Notes: a model not told the origin generated them from the letters alone. Numbered from the stretch's first letter, positions 24,863-33,980 are shown. The stretch: DNA of 64,000 bases from Bradyrhizobium retamae (GCF_001440415.1 NZ_LLYA01000225.1:1-64000), one strand, 5' to 3'. Made by a program: numbers and translations.

Positions 24863-25291
24863 TGGACCGTCCCACTTTTGGGAGCTTGTACCGCCATTGA
24901 AGCACAACCTAAACACGACACAAGTAACAGTTGAGTGGGAACTCACCCGGTGGGAATAATTCCTGACGGGAACCGCCGTGCGAGATCGACAAAGCAACGA
25001 GCGCACTGGAAATCGCACAAGCGGTTCGGCGACGCGCTTCCGAAGCGGGTCAACGAACTGATCGAGACCGGCAACGCGGTGGTGACGGAAGCGAATGGGT
25101 TAGGCCGGGGACGCTGAGCAAGGTGATATTATCACCTTGATCGGTCGCGCTCACTGCAGCGTCGGCTTGTTGATCTCGATCTTTGCCGATTTCCGGATGG
25201 TTTCCGGAAATATGGGGGATAAACCACGCCCATCGGTTGCGGAGCGCTGCAGGCGGGTCCCATGCTGCTGCAACCGATGGACCTATAACTC
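24863..25291. other. Decayed intergenic region with palindromes
   Basis: Contains no convincing gene. It holds a near-perfect palindrome (25119-25139), a short inverted repeat (ATTTCCGG/CCGGAAAT around 25188-25211), and CCATCGGTTGC (25230-25240) paired with GCAACCGATGG (25270-25280) just before the pseudogene. This could be the residue of an old insertion. Confidence 0.5.
25119..25139. promoter_or_regulatory. 21-bp palindrome (operator or hairpin)
   Basis: CAAGGTGATA and TATCACCTTG are exact complements around a single central T. It is upstream of a broken gene, so its target may be lost. Confidence 0.45.
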
Positions 25292-25800
25292 ATGACAGAA
25301 TCAGGAGGGCCGTTTCCAGCCGTCGAGCGGGTGACCGTGGACCCGGTCACTATCGCCGCCTTCACGCGCGAGTCGGACTTTATGGTCCTCGCATCGGAGT
25401 TGCTTCGCGAAGTCGCGTCCTACGTCTCCGTCGCAGCGGCAAGGACTTGCGTCAGAAAGCGGAGGCTGTCGGCTTTGGCGAAGCGTATCTGGCGGTCTTT
25501 GGCGGCATGTCCCACAACGTGCACGGCTCGTGGCAGGACCTATCTCAATTCCATCTGGAGACCGACGAGAACGGCGCGGCGTTCACACCCAAGCTCGAAT
25601 GGGGCCGCCCGCGCCCGCAGCCGTTGTTTGCGCTCGGCCATCTCGCGCTCTATGCCGTGGCGGACTTTCTGACGTTCATCGGAGGCGCAGCGGCGATGGA
25701 CCACTTGTGCGAACAGCTTCGCGACCTCGGCGCGCGTATCGACTCGGTGGACCAAGCCCACGAAGTCTACCTGTCAGGCAAGACGTGGCCAGCGATCTGA
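25292..25800 (+). pseudogene. Frameshifted remnant, DUF5677-like
   Basis: The first about 45 residues (MTESGGPFPAVERVTVDPVT...LLREVASYV) read in one frame, and the remainder (RQKAEAVGFGEAYLAVFGGMSHNVHGSW...) continues in another, with the switch near 25430-25445. The continuous reading would be about 165 residues. The 'SHNVHGSW' stretch is reminiscent of DUF5677-type proteins, whose function is unknown; this match is by eye. Either a true frameshift or a sequencing error. The preceding region is also decayed, which favours a real pseudogene. Confidence 0.55.
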
Positions 25801-26070
25801 GAGCAATAGTCGCTGGACGGTGCGAGCGGCGCAGGGCGGCACGCGCATGCGTTCGATTCAGGACAGCGCCGCCCGCGCTAACGCATCAGCGAGCTACACC
25901 AACCGATTAGCGCGGAACCGCGTGCAAGGGACGCTGGACGGACACCACTTCCGGTTTCTGTTGACACTTCAACGCGGTAGATAGAGTGACAATCTCCCAC
26001 AAGGGGAGAAGGGAAGAGACGTTCCATCGACCGTTTTCGTCGTCTATGCTCTTTCGGCCGGGGGGCCGAC

Positions 26071-27297
26071 ATGAGCACGACAGAAGCAACGTCCGAAACC
26101 GCCAATCGCACCGGCGTCTATCTTGCCGTGCTGCAGCTCGTGTTCGCGCTGGGATGGACCACTTACGTCATCTATTTGCCAAAACTCTGCGCCGATGTCG
26201 GCATCGCGCCATCCGCCGTGATCCTGATCCTGATGCTGGATCAGGCAATCTTCACCATCACCGACACCGCGATGGGGATTGCCGCCGACAGGATCGCACC
26301 CTTCGTCGGCAAGCTCGGCGTGTTCGTCGCTGTCCTGACCGCAATCTCCTGCACGGCGTTTGTCGCGCTGCCGTTCGTGGCGGGTACGGGGCCGGGCGCG
26401 CAGATCTGGTTTATCGCCTTGATCCTGATATGGGTCGTGACGTCATCGGCCCTGCGCGCGCCACCGCTGACATTGCTCGGCAAATACGCGGCGCGGCCTG
26501 CGATCCCGTTTTTGTCGGCGCTGACGATGCTCGGCTACGGCCTGGCGGGCGCTGTCTCGCCGTATCTCGGCGTGGTGCTGCGCAATCACGACCCGCGGCT
26601 GCCCTTCGTGATCTCGGGCGTGGTACTGCTGCTCACGACGCTCGCGCTCTCGAGGGTCGAGCGTGATCTGGCGCAGGCACCTCGCGCCGCAAAGCAACCG
26701 GTTGCGGCCGCAAAACCGCTTGGCCCGATACCGACGTTCTTCATCGCTTCGATGCTGATCCTCTCGCTCGGTTATCAATTGCATTTTTCAATCAACAGCA
26801 CGCCGTTCTTCCTGCGATTTGCCAAGCCGGACGAATTGCCATGGCTGATGCCGGTGTTCTGGATCGGCTTCAACATCGCGATGTTTCCGGCGAGCGTCGT
26901 GGTCAAGCATCGCGGCGGGCTGATCGTGATGGGGGTGGCCGGCCTGCTCGGCGCGCTGGCCGTGTTCGGCGCGGAGATGGCCGGCAATCTCAACCTGCTG
27001 ATCGCGGCGCAGTTCGTCGCCGGCGCGGCGTGGGGCTGCATGCTGATGGCCGCGGTTTCGGCGGCGCTGGCGATCGGGGAGACCGGTGCCGAGGGCAAGG
27101 TGGTGGGGCTGGTGTTCTCCGCGCTGGCGCTCGCGACCTTTGCGCGGATGGCGGCGGTGGCCGGCGGCCTCCAAAAGCTGCCGGACTACGCACCGCTGTT
27201 GCACTGGGCACCGGTGGCGTGCTGGACGGTTGCGGGAGCGGGGCTATTGGTAATTGCGGCGTCGCGGATGCAGCGGGGTTTGGCGAGGCAAGTTTAA
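26071..27297 (+). CDS. MFS transporter
   Basis: A 408-residue major facilitator with about 12 hydrophobic segments (first at residues 15-35, last at 375-398) and a central cytoplasmic linker rich in Ala, Pro and Lys ('AQAPRAAKQPVAAAKP', about 208-223) joining two six-helix halves. No DHA- or sugar-specific motif is clear, so the substrate is unknown. An ATG follows 'GGGGGGCCGAC'. It lies convergent with the hpa cluster, so it may import an aromatic acid substrate, by position only. Followed by a compound hairpin repeat. Confidence 0.88.
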   Translation: MSTTEATSETANRTGVYLAVLQLVFALGWTTYVIYLPKLCADVGIAPSAVILILMLDQAIFTITDTAMGIAADRIAPFVGKLGVFVAVLTAISCTAFVALPFVAGTGPGAQIWFIALILIWVVTSSALRAPPLTLLGKYAARPAIPFLSALTMLGYGLAGAVSPYLGVVLRNHDPRLPFVISGVVLLLTTLALSRVERDLAQAPRAAKQPVAAAKPLGPIPTFFIASMLILSLGYQLHFSINSTPFFLRFAKPDELPWLMPVFWIGFNIAMFPASVVVKHRGGLIVMGVAGLLGALAVFGAEMAGNLNLLIAAQFVAGAAWGCMLMAAVSAALAIGETGAEGKVVGLVFSALALATFARMAAVAGGLQKLPDYAPLLHWAPVACWTVAGAGLLVIAASRMQRGLARQV

Positions 27298-27302
27298 CCT
27301 CG

Positions 27303-27429
27303 CCGTCATTCCGGGGCGACGCGAAGCATCGAACTATGGTGCGCGATTGCGCACCTGAGAATCTCGAGATTCCCCGATGCGCAATTGCGCATCTGGGGTT
27401 CGGTCCTGCAGACCGCCCCGGAATAACGG
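27303..27429. repeat. Compound hairpin repeat (CCGGAATGAC family)
   Basis: CCGTCATTCCGGGGC at the left pairs with GCCCCGGAATAACGG at the right. It encloses GGTGCGCGATTGCGCACC, GAATCTCGAGATTC and GATGCGCAATTGCGCATC. Converging gene ends. Confidence 0.9.
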
Positions 27430-27437
27430 AGGACGAC

Positions 27438-29066
27438 CTACGGCTTCGGCGGGTGGATGAACGCCCACGGGCTCACTTCCGAATCCGTCGGCACCTCCAC
27501 TGAAATCACATAAGGCCCGCCGTCGGCTAAAGCCTTTTCCAGCGCAGGGCGGAATTGATCCGGCGAAGTCACCCGGGCAGCACCCGCGCCGAAGGACTCG
27601 GCCAGCTTCGCGAAATCCGGATTGACCAGGTCGGACGCCACGACGCGTCCGTCAAAATGCTGGCGCTGATCGCGCCGTACATTGCCATAGGCGTTGTTGT
27701 TGAACACCAGCGTGACCACGCCGATCTTGAATTGCACGGCGGTGGATAGCTCTTGCACCGCGAACATGAAGCCGCCGTCGCCGGTGATCGCGACCACCGG
27801 GCGGTCCGGATTGGCGACCTTGGCGCCCAGCGCTGTGGGGAAGCCGGAGCCGAGCGTGCCCTGATAGCCCGAAGTGATAAAGGTGCGCGGCTCGTAGATC
27901 GGAAAGCCGTACCAGGAGGCGAAGCCGACCTGTGAGAGCTCATCGGTGACGATCGCATTAGCCGGCAGTACCTCGCGCAGGATGTTCAGATAGGCCATTT
28001 GCGGCTGAACCTTCTGGATCTCCTGATGCGCCGCCGCGGTGGCTTCGCGGATTTCGGTGCGCCGGCCGTTGGTCCTGCTATAGCCAGCCTTCTTCACAGC
28101 AGCCACAAGATCGGCCGTGCCAGCTTTCGCATCCGCGACCACGGCGATGTCTGATGCAACCCGACGCATCTCGGTCGGATCGATATCGACGCGAACGGAT
28201 TTTAGTCCCTTCGGCTGGTACGGCCAGCGGAATCCTGAAGCCGGTAGCTCCATGCGCGTGCCGATCCCGATCATCAGATCGATGTTCGGCCAGAGCTTGT
28301 AGGCCGCCGCCATGGTCAGCCCGAGCTCGTGCGCGTTGGAGACGATGCCGCGGCCACTGCGGAACGCTACGACAGGCGCATCGATCATTTCGGCCAGTTC
28401 GAGAATTTCCTCGTGCGCATGGATCGCGCCGCTGCCGACGAAGATCATCGGCCGCTTCGCATCCCTGATCAGTGCAGCCGCCGCCTTGATCCGGTCGGAA
28501 TCGGGCTGCGGTGCGGGAAACCGATCGAACACGGTTGAGGCGCCGACCAGGGCGCGTTGCGTAAAGATGTCCCACGGCATTTCCAGCGATACCGGACCGC
28601 GGCGGCCCGACATCATCTCCTGAAACGCACGCGACACCGCGGCGGGCGCCGCATCGGGATATTCGATGCGCTCGGCCCATTTCACGAAGGTGCGCAGCGT
28701 TGCGAGCTGGTCCGGCATCTCGTGCAGATGGCCGCGGCCCTTGCCGAGAAACGCCGTCGGCACCTGTCCGGTCAGGCACAGCACCGGCTCGTTGCAGCCA
28801 AACGCAGTGAGTAGCGCCGCACTGGCATTGAGTACGCCCGGACCGGGCACCACGCTGAACACGCCCGGCTTGCCCGATGAACGTGCGTAGCCGAACGCCA
28901 TGTAGCCGCAGGCCTGCTCATGCCGAGCACCGATCACCTTCAACTGCGCCTGATGGAAGGCGTCGAACAGGCCATAGATCTGCGCGCCGGGCAGGCCGAA
29001 CACGGTGTCGACGCCATGTGCGACGAGGCCGTTGACGATCGCTTCGCCGCCGGAAGTTGATTTCAT
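27438..29066 (-). CDS. Thiamine pyrophosphate-dependent enzyme, acetolactate synthase-like
   Basis: A 542-residue TPP enzyme in the pyruvate oxidase/acetolactate synthase superfamily. The proton-relay Glu is in GARHEQACG (near residue 48), the central domain has a 'VGSGAIHAHEE' nucleotide-like fold, and the TPP motif GDGG...NNNAYG (about 430-460) is intact. No small regulatory subunit is adjacent, and it is in the hpa operon, so biosynthetic acetolactate synthase is unlikely. It may decarboxylate a 2-oxo acid such as an arylpyruvate feeding the pathway (inference). ATG 29066 precedes MKSTSGGEA; it starts 28 bases after the FAH gene. Confidence 0.85.
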   Translation of the reverse strand: MKSTSGGEAIVNGLVAHGVDTVFGLPGAQIYGLFDAFHQAQLKVIGARHEQACGYMAFGYARSSGKPGVFSVVPGPGVLNASAALLTAFGCNEPVLCLTGQVPTAFLGKGRGHLHEMPDQLATLRTFVKWAERIEYPDAAPAAVSRAFQEMMSGRRGPVSLEMPWDIFTQRALVGASTVFDRFPAPQPDSDRIKAAAALIRDAKRPMIFVGSGAIHAHEEILELAEMIDAPVVAFRSGRGIVSNAHELGLTMAAAYKLWPNIDLMIGIGTRMELPASGFRWPYQPKGLKSVRVDIDPTEMRRVASDIAVVADAKAGTADLVAAVKKAGYSRTNGRRTEIREATAAAHQEIQKVQPQMAYLNILREVLPANAIVTDELSQVGFASWYGFPIYEPRTFITSGYQGTLGSGFPTALGAKVANPDRPVVAITGDGGFMFAVQELSTAVQFKIGVVTLVFNNNAYGNVRRDQRQHFDGRVVASDLVNPDFAKLAESFGAGAARVTSPDQFRPALEKALADGGPYVISVEVPTDSEVSPWAFIHPPKP

Positions 29067-29094
29067 CGTTCTGTCCACTCGCTCACGGGATTTT

Positions 29095-29964
29095 TCAGGC
29101 TTCGTCGGTGACGCCGTTTTTGAGCACACCGATACCCTCGGCCGCAACCTCGATGACGTCGCCAGGCTTCAGATAGCGCGGCGGGTCGAACCGCGCGCCG
29201 GCGCCAGTCGGCGTACCCGTCACGATGACGTCGCCGGGCACCAGCGTGGTGAAGGTCGAGAGATAGCTGATCAGGTAGCGGAAGCCGAAGATCAACCGGC
29301 CGGTGCGGTCATCCTGCCGCGTGTCGCCATTGACCTTCGTGGTGAGGCGGATGTCCGCAATCTGGCTTTCATCGGTGTAGGGCACGAGCCACGGGCCGAG
29401 GCTGCCGGTGGAATCGAAATTCTTGCCCTGGGTGACGTTGAATTTGGCGTGCCGCACCCAATCGCGGATGGTGCCTTCGTTGCAGAGCGTGACGGCTGCG
29501 ATGTGGTCCAGCGCGTCGCTCTCCTTGATGTGCCGTCCGGCCTTTCCGATCACAAGCACCAGTTCGCCCTCGTAATCGAGTTGCGCCGAGGCGCGCGGGC
29601 GGACCAGCGGCGCGTTGTGGCCGACAAAGGAGCGCGGTGTCCGCATGAACATGCTCGGATATTTCGGCGCGTCCTGGCCGTCCTTGTATTCGGCGTTGCG
29701 GTCGGGATAGTTCACGCCGATGCAGATGATCTTTTCCGGCGAGGGGATCGGCGGCTGCCAACCGATCGCATCGAGCGCATGGTCTGGCGCGCGCCGCGCC
29801 GCGTCTTCGGCGAGTTTCATCAGCGCGCTGGCGGCGACAACTTCGCGCAGCGTGGGGTATTCCTTCTCGAAGCGCGCCGAGAGATCGACGATGCCGGCAT
29901 CGGTCACGGCGCCGTATTTCTGCGTGCCGTTGACGGTGAAGGTAGCGAGACGGGGCGGGGCCAT
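29095..29964 (-). CDS. Fumarylacetoacetate hydrolase family protein
   Basis: A 289-residue FAH-family protein. The metal-binding 'DYEGELVLVIGK' (Glu ligands) and the C-terminal 'VTGTPTGAGARFDPPRYLKPGD' are the family signatures. In the homoprotocatechuate pathway FAH-family HpaG decarboxylates 5-oxopent-3-ene-1,2,5-tricarboxylate and isomerises the product; its placement right after hpaD makes that role likely, but other FAH hydrolases look alike. ATG 29964 (MAPPRLATF) lies 4 bases after the hpaD stop, so they are cotranscribed. Confidence 0.88.
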   Translation of the reverse strand: MAPPRLATFTVNGTQKYGAVTDAGIVDLSARFEKEYPTLREVVAASALMKLAEDAARRAPDHALDAIGWQPPIPSPEKIICIGVNYPDRNAEYKDGQDAPKYPSMFMRTPRSFVGHNAPLVRPRASAQLDYEGELVLVIGKAGRHIKESDALDHIAAVTLCNEGTIRDWVRHAKFNVTQGKNFDSTGSLGPWLVPYTDESQIADIRLTTKVNGDTRQDDRTGRLIFGFRYLISYLSTFTTLVPGDVIVTGTPTGAGARFDPPRYLKPGDVIEVAAEGIGVLKNGVTDEA

Positions 29965-29968
29965 CCGA

Positions 29969-30952
29969 TCAATCCGCAATCAAGACGTCGGCGACAAAGA
30001 GCGGCTCGCGGACCTCCTGACCCGTGAAGGGCGAACCCTCCTCGAACCAGGAGCGCGGCGCCGGTGCGCCCCACAGCGTTTGCCGGCGCGGGTCCTTTAG
30101 CGACCAGCGCAACGGCTCGTGGTCGTGGTCTCCCGTGAAGTAGTCGCTGGTGTAGAGTTCGAGCCGGTGGCCGTCCGGATCCCGGACATAGAGGAAGAAT
30201 GCATTCGAGATGCCGTGGCGGCCTGGGCCGCGCTCGATGTTCTTCAGATATCCACTCGAAGCCATCACGTCGCAGAGATGCAGGACGTTCATCGCCGTCG
30301 GCACCCAATAGGCAAAATGGTGCAGGCGAGGGCCGCGGCCGTTGGTAATGGCGAAGTCATGGACGTTGCCCTTGCGGTGCATCCAGGCCGCTGCGATCCG
30401 CCCGTTCGGGCCGTCTTCCTCGCCATATTCGGTCAGCCGGAAGCCAAGCCGCGCATAGAAGTCGATGGTGCCCTGAACCTCGGGCGCGAAGACGTTGAAA
30501 TGATCGAGCCGCTGCGGATGGCAGCCCTTGTAGAGATCGTAGCGCCGCAGCAGATGCGGGCGCTTGTCCATCGACGCATAGAGCTCGAGTTGGAAGCCGG
30601 CGGGATCGCTGAACTGCAGGGTGCGGCCCTGGAACGGCTGATCGGCGAAGGCGTAAGGGATGCCGTTCTCGGAAAAAAAGGTCGCGGCCTTGTCGAGGTC
30701 ACCGTCATTTCCGACCTTGAAGCCGAGCCGATTGCAGGCCGCGCTAGGGGCCTTCCGCAGCACCAGCGAATGATGCTGATGCTCCTCGCTGCCGCGCAAG
30801 TAAACCGCCTTGTCGTCGGCGTCCTCGACATGCAGGCCGACGGTGTTTTCGTAGAAGGCGCGGCTCTTGCCGAGGTCGGTGACGTCGAGCACGGCGTGGC
30901 TGCAGCGGATGATGTTGAACGGCGGGGTGAATGTGTGTGTCGGAACGGGCAT
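29969..30952 (-). CDS. hpaD: 3,4-dihydroxyphenylacetate 2,3-dioxygenase (VOC type)
   Basis: A 327-residue two-domain VOC extradiol dioxygenase that opens the ring of homoprotocatechuate. The Fe(II) ligands of the Brevibacterium-type enzyme map to His151 ('DHFNVF'), His211/212 ('LHHFAYW') and Glu265 ('HRLELYTSD'), with the acid-base His198 in 'NVHDFA'. Length and the C-terminal lid ('APAPRSWFEEGSPFTGQEVREP') match that family and not the E. coli LigB-type HpaD. Separated from hpaE by 120 bp occupied by a hairpin repeat. Confidence 0.92.
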   Translation of the reverse strand: MPVPTHTFTPPFNIIRCSHAVLDVTDLGKSRAFYENTVGLHVEDADDKAVYLRGSEEHQHHSLVLRKAPSAACNRLGFKVGNDGDLDKAATFFSENGIPYAFADQPFQGRTLQFSDPAGFQLELYASMDKRPHLLRRYDLYKGCHPQRLDHFNVFAPEVQGTIDFYARLGFRLTEYGEEDGPNGRIAAAWMHRKGNVHDFAITNGRGPRLHHFAYWVPTAMNVLHLCDVMASSGYLKNIERGPGRHGISNAFFLYVRDPDGHRLELYTSDYFTGDHDHEPLRWSLKDPRRQTLWGAPAPRSWFEEGSPFTGQEVREPLFVADVLIAD

Positions 30953-30970
30953 AGGCGTTTCCTCGGCGTT

Positions 30971-31065
30971 GTCGTTCGGGGCGGTCCGCAGGACCGAACC
31001 TCAGATGCGCAATTGCGCATCGGGGAATCTCGAGGTTCCGGGTTCGCTTCGCGCCCCGGAACGAC
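30971..31065. repeat. Compound hairpin repeat (CCGGAATGAC family)
   Basis: Arms GTCGTTCGGGGC (30971-30982) and GCCCCGGAACGAC (31053-31065), with GATGCGCAATTGCGCATC inside. It sits within the hpa operon, between hpaE and hpaD, and may modulate relative transcript levels. Confidence 0.85.
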
Positions 31066-31072
31066 GTGAATT

Positions 31073-32608
31073 CTAGATTCCAAGTCTCTGAATCTTATGC
31101 GTCCCGCGGGCGAGCGAGACGTGCTTGGTTTCCATATAGAAGTCGAACGAGTAGTCGCCGCCGTCGCGGCCGATGCCTGAAGCTTTCATGCCGCCGAACG
31201 GCGTCGGCAGATGGCGGACGTTTTCGGAATTGAGCCAGATCATGCCGGCCTCCAGCGCGTCCGCAACGCGCAGCGCGCGCCCCATGTCGCCGGTCCAGAC
31301 ATAGCCGGTCAGGCCGTATTGCACGCCATTGGCGATCTCGATGGCGTCCTTCTCATCCTTGAACGGGATCACGGTCAGGAACGGGCCGAACACTTCCTCC
31401 TGCGCCACCCGCATCTTTGAGTGCGCGCCGGTGACGAGGGTCGGCTGCACGTAATGCCCGCCGCCGGGGCCATCGTGCGGCCTGCCGCCCGCCGCGATGG
31501 TGGCGCCGTCCTTCCTGGCGATGTCAAAATAGCTGCAGACTTTTGCAAGATGCCGCTCATGGATCAGGGGGCCGATCTCGGTGGCGGGGTCGAGCGGATG
31601 CCCAACCTTCAGCGCCTTGACCCGGGCGGTCAGCTTTTCGATGAATTCATCGGCGATACCTTGCTGGACCAGCAGCCGGCTCGACGAGGTGCAGCGCTCG
31701 CCGTTGAGCGAGTAGATCATGAAGACCACCGCATCGAGTGCCCGGTCGAGATCTGCGTCGTCGAACACGATCACCGGGTTCTTGCCGCCAAGCTCGAAAT
31801 GCACGCGCTTCAGGGTAGGGGCGCCCTGCGCCATGATCGCGGAACCGGTCGAACTCTCGCCGACGAAACCGATCGCCTTGATGGCGGGATGCTCGGTCAG
31901 CGCCTTGCCCGCCTCTTCACCCATGCCATGGACCGTGTTGAGCACGCCATCGGGAAGGCCGGCCTGTTTCGCAAGCTTCGCCAGCAGGTCTGCCGTAACC
32001 GGTGACCATTCGGCCGGCTTGTGCACGACGGTGCAGCCGGCAGCGAGCGCTGGCGCGATCTTCCAGGTCGACAGCATGAACGGCGTGTTCCACGGCGTGA
32101 TCACGCCGACCGGGCCGATCGGCACCCGGGTCGAGATGTTCCAGTGCTCCTCGGAGGGCGTGTTGAGGCCGTCCCGGGCCTCGCCGCACTTGTCGGCAAA
32201 GAAGCGGAAATTCTCCGCAGCCCGGATCGCGGCTTTGGCCATGAAGCGGTGGGCCTGGCCGGTGTCAATGCATTCCAGCACCGCGATATCGTCGGCGTTG
32301 TCCTCGATCGCGTCAGCCACACGATGCAGCAATTTCTTCCGCGCGGCGGCGGACATGTCGCGCCAGGATGTGAAGGCCGTTGCGGCGGCGGTTGCGGCGC
32401 GGTCGATGTCTTCGGCATTGCCGCGCGCGACCGATGCCAGCACTGCGCCATCAACCGGGGACTTCGTCTCAAATGTCTGGCCGGAGACCGACGGCACGGT
32501 CTTGCCGCCGATCATGTGGCCGAGACCTTCGCTCTTCAGCTTGGCGAGCAGGGGAGCCGCACGGTCGCGATTGGCCCGAAACAGGTCCTTGGGTGTCACC
32601 TTATCCAT
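31073..32608 (-). CDS. hpaE: 5-carboxymethyl-2-hydroxymuconate semialdehyde dehydrogenase
   Basis: A 511-residue NAD-dependent aldehyde dehydrogenase oxidising the HpaD ring-cleavage product. The catalytic Cys is in 'NGERCTSSSR' and the general-base Glu in 'HFELGGKNPV'; the NAD-binding 'GFVGESSTGSAIM' is also clear. The N-terminus and cluster context fit HpaE rather than betaine aldehyde dehydrogenase, to which it is related. Its first 8 bases overlap the end of hpaF, so they are translationally coupled. Confidence 0.92.
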   Translation of the reverse strand: MDKVTPKDLFRANRDRAAPLLAKLKSEGLGHMIGGKTVPSVSGQTFETKSPVDGAVLASVARGNAEDIDRAATAAATAFTSWRDMSAAARKKLLHRVADAIEDNADDIAVLECIDTGQAHRFMAKAAIRAAENFRFFADKCGEARDGLNTPSEEHWNISTRVPIGPVGVITPWNTPFMLSTWKIAPALAAGCTVVHKPAEWSPVTADLLAKLAKQAGLPDGVLNTVHGMGEEAGKALTEHPAIKAIGFVGESSTGSAIMAQGAPTLKRVHFELGGKNPVIVFDDADLDRALDAVVFMIYSLNGERCTSSSRLLVQQGIADEFIEKLTARVKALKVGHPLDPATEIGPLIHERHLAKVCSYFDIARKDGATIAAGGRPHDGPGGGHYVQPTLVTGAHSKMRVAQEEVFGPFLTVIPFKDEKDAIEIANGVQYGLTGYVWTGDMGRALRVADALEAGMIWLNSENVRHLPTPFGGMKASGIGRDGGDYSFDFYMETKHVSLARGTHKIQRLGI

Positions 32609-32999
32609 TGATAGCCTCCACTTTCAGCGCTTCGTGGATGTTGTTGCGCTTCCAGCTTGTTTCCTTGTCGTTGATCTGCATGTCGAACGACAGCGCGAAC
32701 TTTTCGCTCGCAAACACCGAATCAAGATGGGCCGACAACGCCTTGAAAATATGCTCGCCGGCCTTCTTGCGGGTGACGAGGTCGCGCCCCTCGCCAAGCC
32801 GCAACACCATGTCGAGAAAGCCGTAATTCTGGCGACCGTCCGCGATCGCATAGTGCTCGCATCTGATCGCGCGGACGCGAATACCGCCGAGCGGGAAGAT
32901 GCCGGTCTCGACCGCCGCTTGGCGGACGAGTTCCACGACCGCGCCCATGTCGACGCGCCCATCGAGATTGGCTGAAAATTCAATCGTGAAGTGCGGCAT
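32601..32999 (-). CDS. hpaF: 5-carboxymethyl-2-hydroxymuconate delta-isomerase
   Basis: A 132-residue tautomerase-superfamily enzyme that converts 5-carboxymethyl-2-hydroxymuconate to its 2-oxo isomer. Removal of Met exposes the catalytic N-terminal Pro in 'MPHFTIEFSANL'. The arrangement of two beta-alpha-beta units and the length fit CHMI trimers. It overlaps hpaE by 8 nt and begins 29 bases after the hpaH stop. Confidence 0.92.
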   Translation of the reverse strand: MPHFTIEFSANLDGRVDMGAVVELVRQAAVETGIFPLGGIRVRAIRCEHYAIADGRQNYGFLDMVLRLGEGRDLVTRKKAGEHIFKALSAHLDSVFASEKFALSFDMQINDKETSWKRNNIHEALKVEAING

Positions 33000-33028
33000 G
33001 TTCTGATGGCTCCTGTCGTCCTAAAGCA

Positions 33029-33835
33029 TCAGGCGAAGTAGCAACTCACCGAACCGTAAGGTCCATAGTCCGCCTGGATCGTGTCGCCTTTGCGGGTTTC
33101 TATCGGTCGGATGAACGAGCCCGCCAGCACCACTTGGCCGGGTTCGAGCGCTAACCCATTCGGCGCGATCTTGTTGGCAAGCCACGCCACTGACGTCGCG
33201 GGGTGATTGAGGACTCCGGCCGCAAGCCCGGTCTCTTCAAGCTGACCGTTGCGGAAACAGAGCGCGCCGATCCAGCGCAGGTCGGCGTCCATTGGCCGGA
33301 TCGGGCGGCCGCCGAGCACGATGCCGGCATTCGCGGCGTTGTCGGCGATGGTGTCGAAAATCTTGCGGGTCGCCTTGGTCTGCGGATCGATCCGCTCGAC
33401 CCGCGTATCCAGAATCTCCAGCGCGGGCACCACGAAGTCGGTGGCGTTGAGCACGTCGAACATCGTGCTATCAGGTCCGGACAGCCGCGACTTCATCACG
33501 AACGCGAGTTCGGCCTCGACGCGGGTGGCGATGAAACGATCTGAGGGCACGAGCCCGCCGTCGGCAAAGAACATGTCATCGAGCAGGATGCCGGAGTCAG
33601 GCTCGTCAATATTGAGCGCGCTCTGCATTGCCTTCGAGGTCAGGCCGATCTTGTGGCCCTTCACGGTGCGCCCCTGCGCGACCTTCATCTCGACCCAGGC
33701 TTTTTGAATAGCGTAGGCATCCTCGATCGTTATGCCGGGATGTTCAAGCGAAAGCTGCCGGATCTGTTTGCGGGTCCTTTCGGCGGCATCGAGCCGCTCG
33801 GCGGCGCTTCGGATATCGTCTCTGGAAAGGGCCAT
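33029..33835 (-). CDS. hpaH: 2-oxo-hepta-3-ene-1,7-dioate hydratase
   Basis: A 268-residue hydratase of the FAH-like/MhpD family that adds water to the 2-oxo-3-enoate. Metal and substrate segments 'GHKIGLTSKAMQ' (about 61-72), 'VEAELAFVM' with Glu ligands (about 105-113) and 'GVVLGG'-like turn 'AGIVLGGRPI' are present, and the C-terminal 'GDTIQADYGPYGSV' is conserved. It is the first gene of the hpa operon on this strand. The divergent hpaR gene is 145 bp away, with a palindrome in between. Confidence 0.93.
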   Translation of the reverse strand: MALSRDDIRSAAERLDAAERTRKQIRQLSLEHPGITIEDAYAIQKAWVEMKVAQGRTVKGHKIGLTSKAMQSALNIDEPDSGILLDDMFFADGGLVPSDRFIATRVEAELAFVMKSRLSGPDSTMFDVLNATDFVVPALEILDTRVERIDPQTKATRKIFDTIADNAANAGIVLGGRPIRPMDADLRWIGALCFRNGQLEETGLAAGVLNHPATSVAWLANKIAPNGLALEPGQVVLAGSFIRPIETRKGDTIQADYGPYGSVSCYFA

Positions 33836-33878
33836 GGGCGTCCGGCTCGATCAGCAAAAAGCGGGTGCTGAAATTTGT

Positions 33879-33890
33879 TTAACATGTTAA
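33879..33890. promoter_or_regulatory. TTAACATGTTAA palindrome, candidate HpaR operator
   Basis: A perfect 12-bp palindrome, 43 bases upstream of hpaH and about 90 bases upstream of hpaR, in their divergent promoter region. MarR-type repressors bind such A/T-rich palindromes. Position and symmetry only; binding is inferred. Confidence 0.55.
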
Positions 33891-33980
33891 GTTATTCGAC
33901 GCAAACTGATTTGATGCTTGTTGCGCCGCAAAACTCTATCCTTGCCTTGATCGAGGATTCCCGATGGCGGGCCACTGAAG

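Noticed and set aside
24935..25117. 60-codon plus-strand frame in the decayed region
   Set aside because: No family likeness or ribosome site; treated as non-coding.
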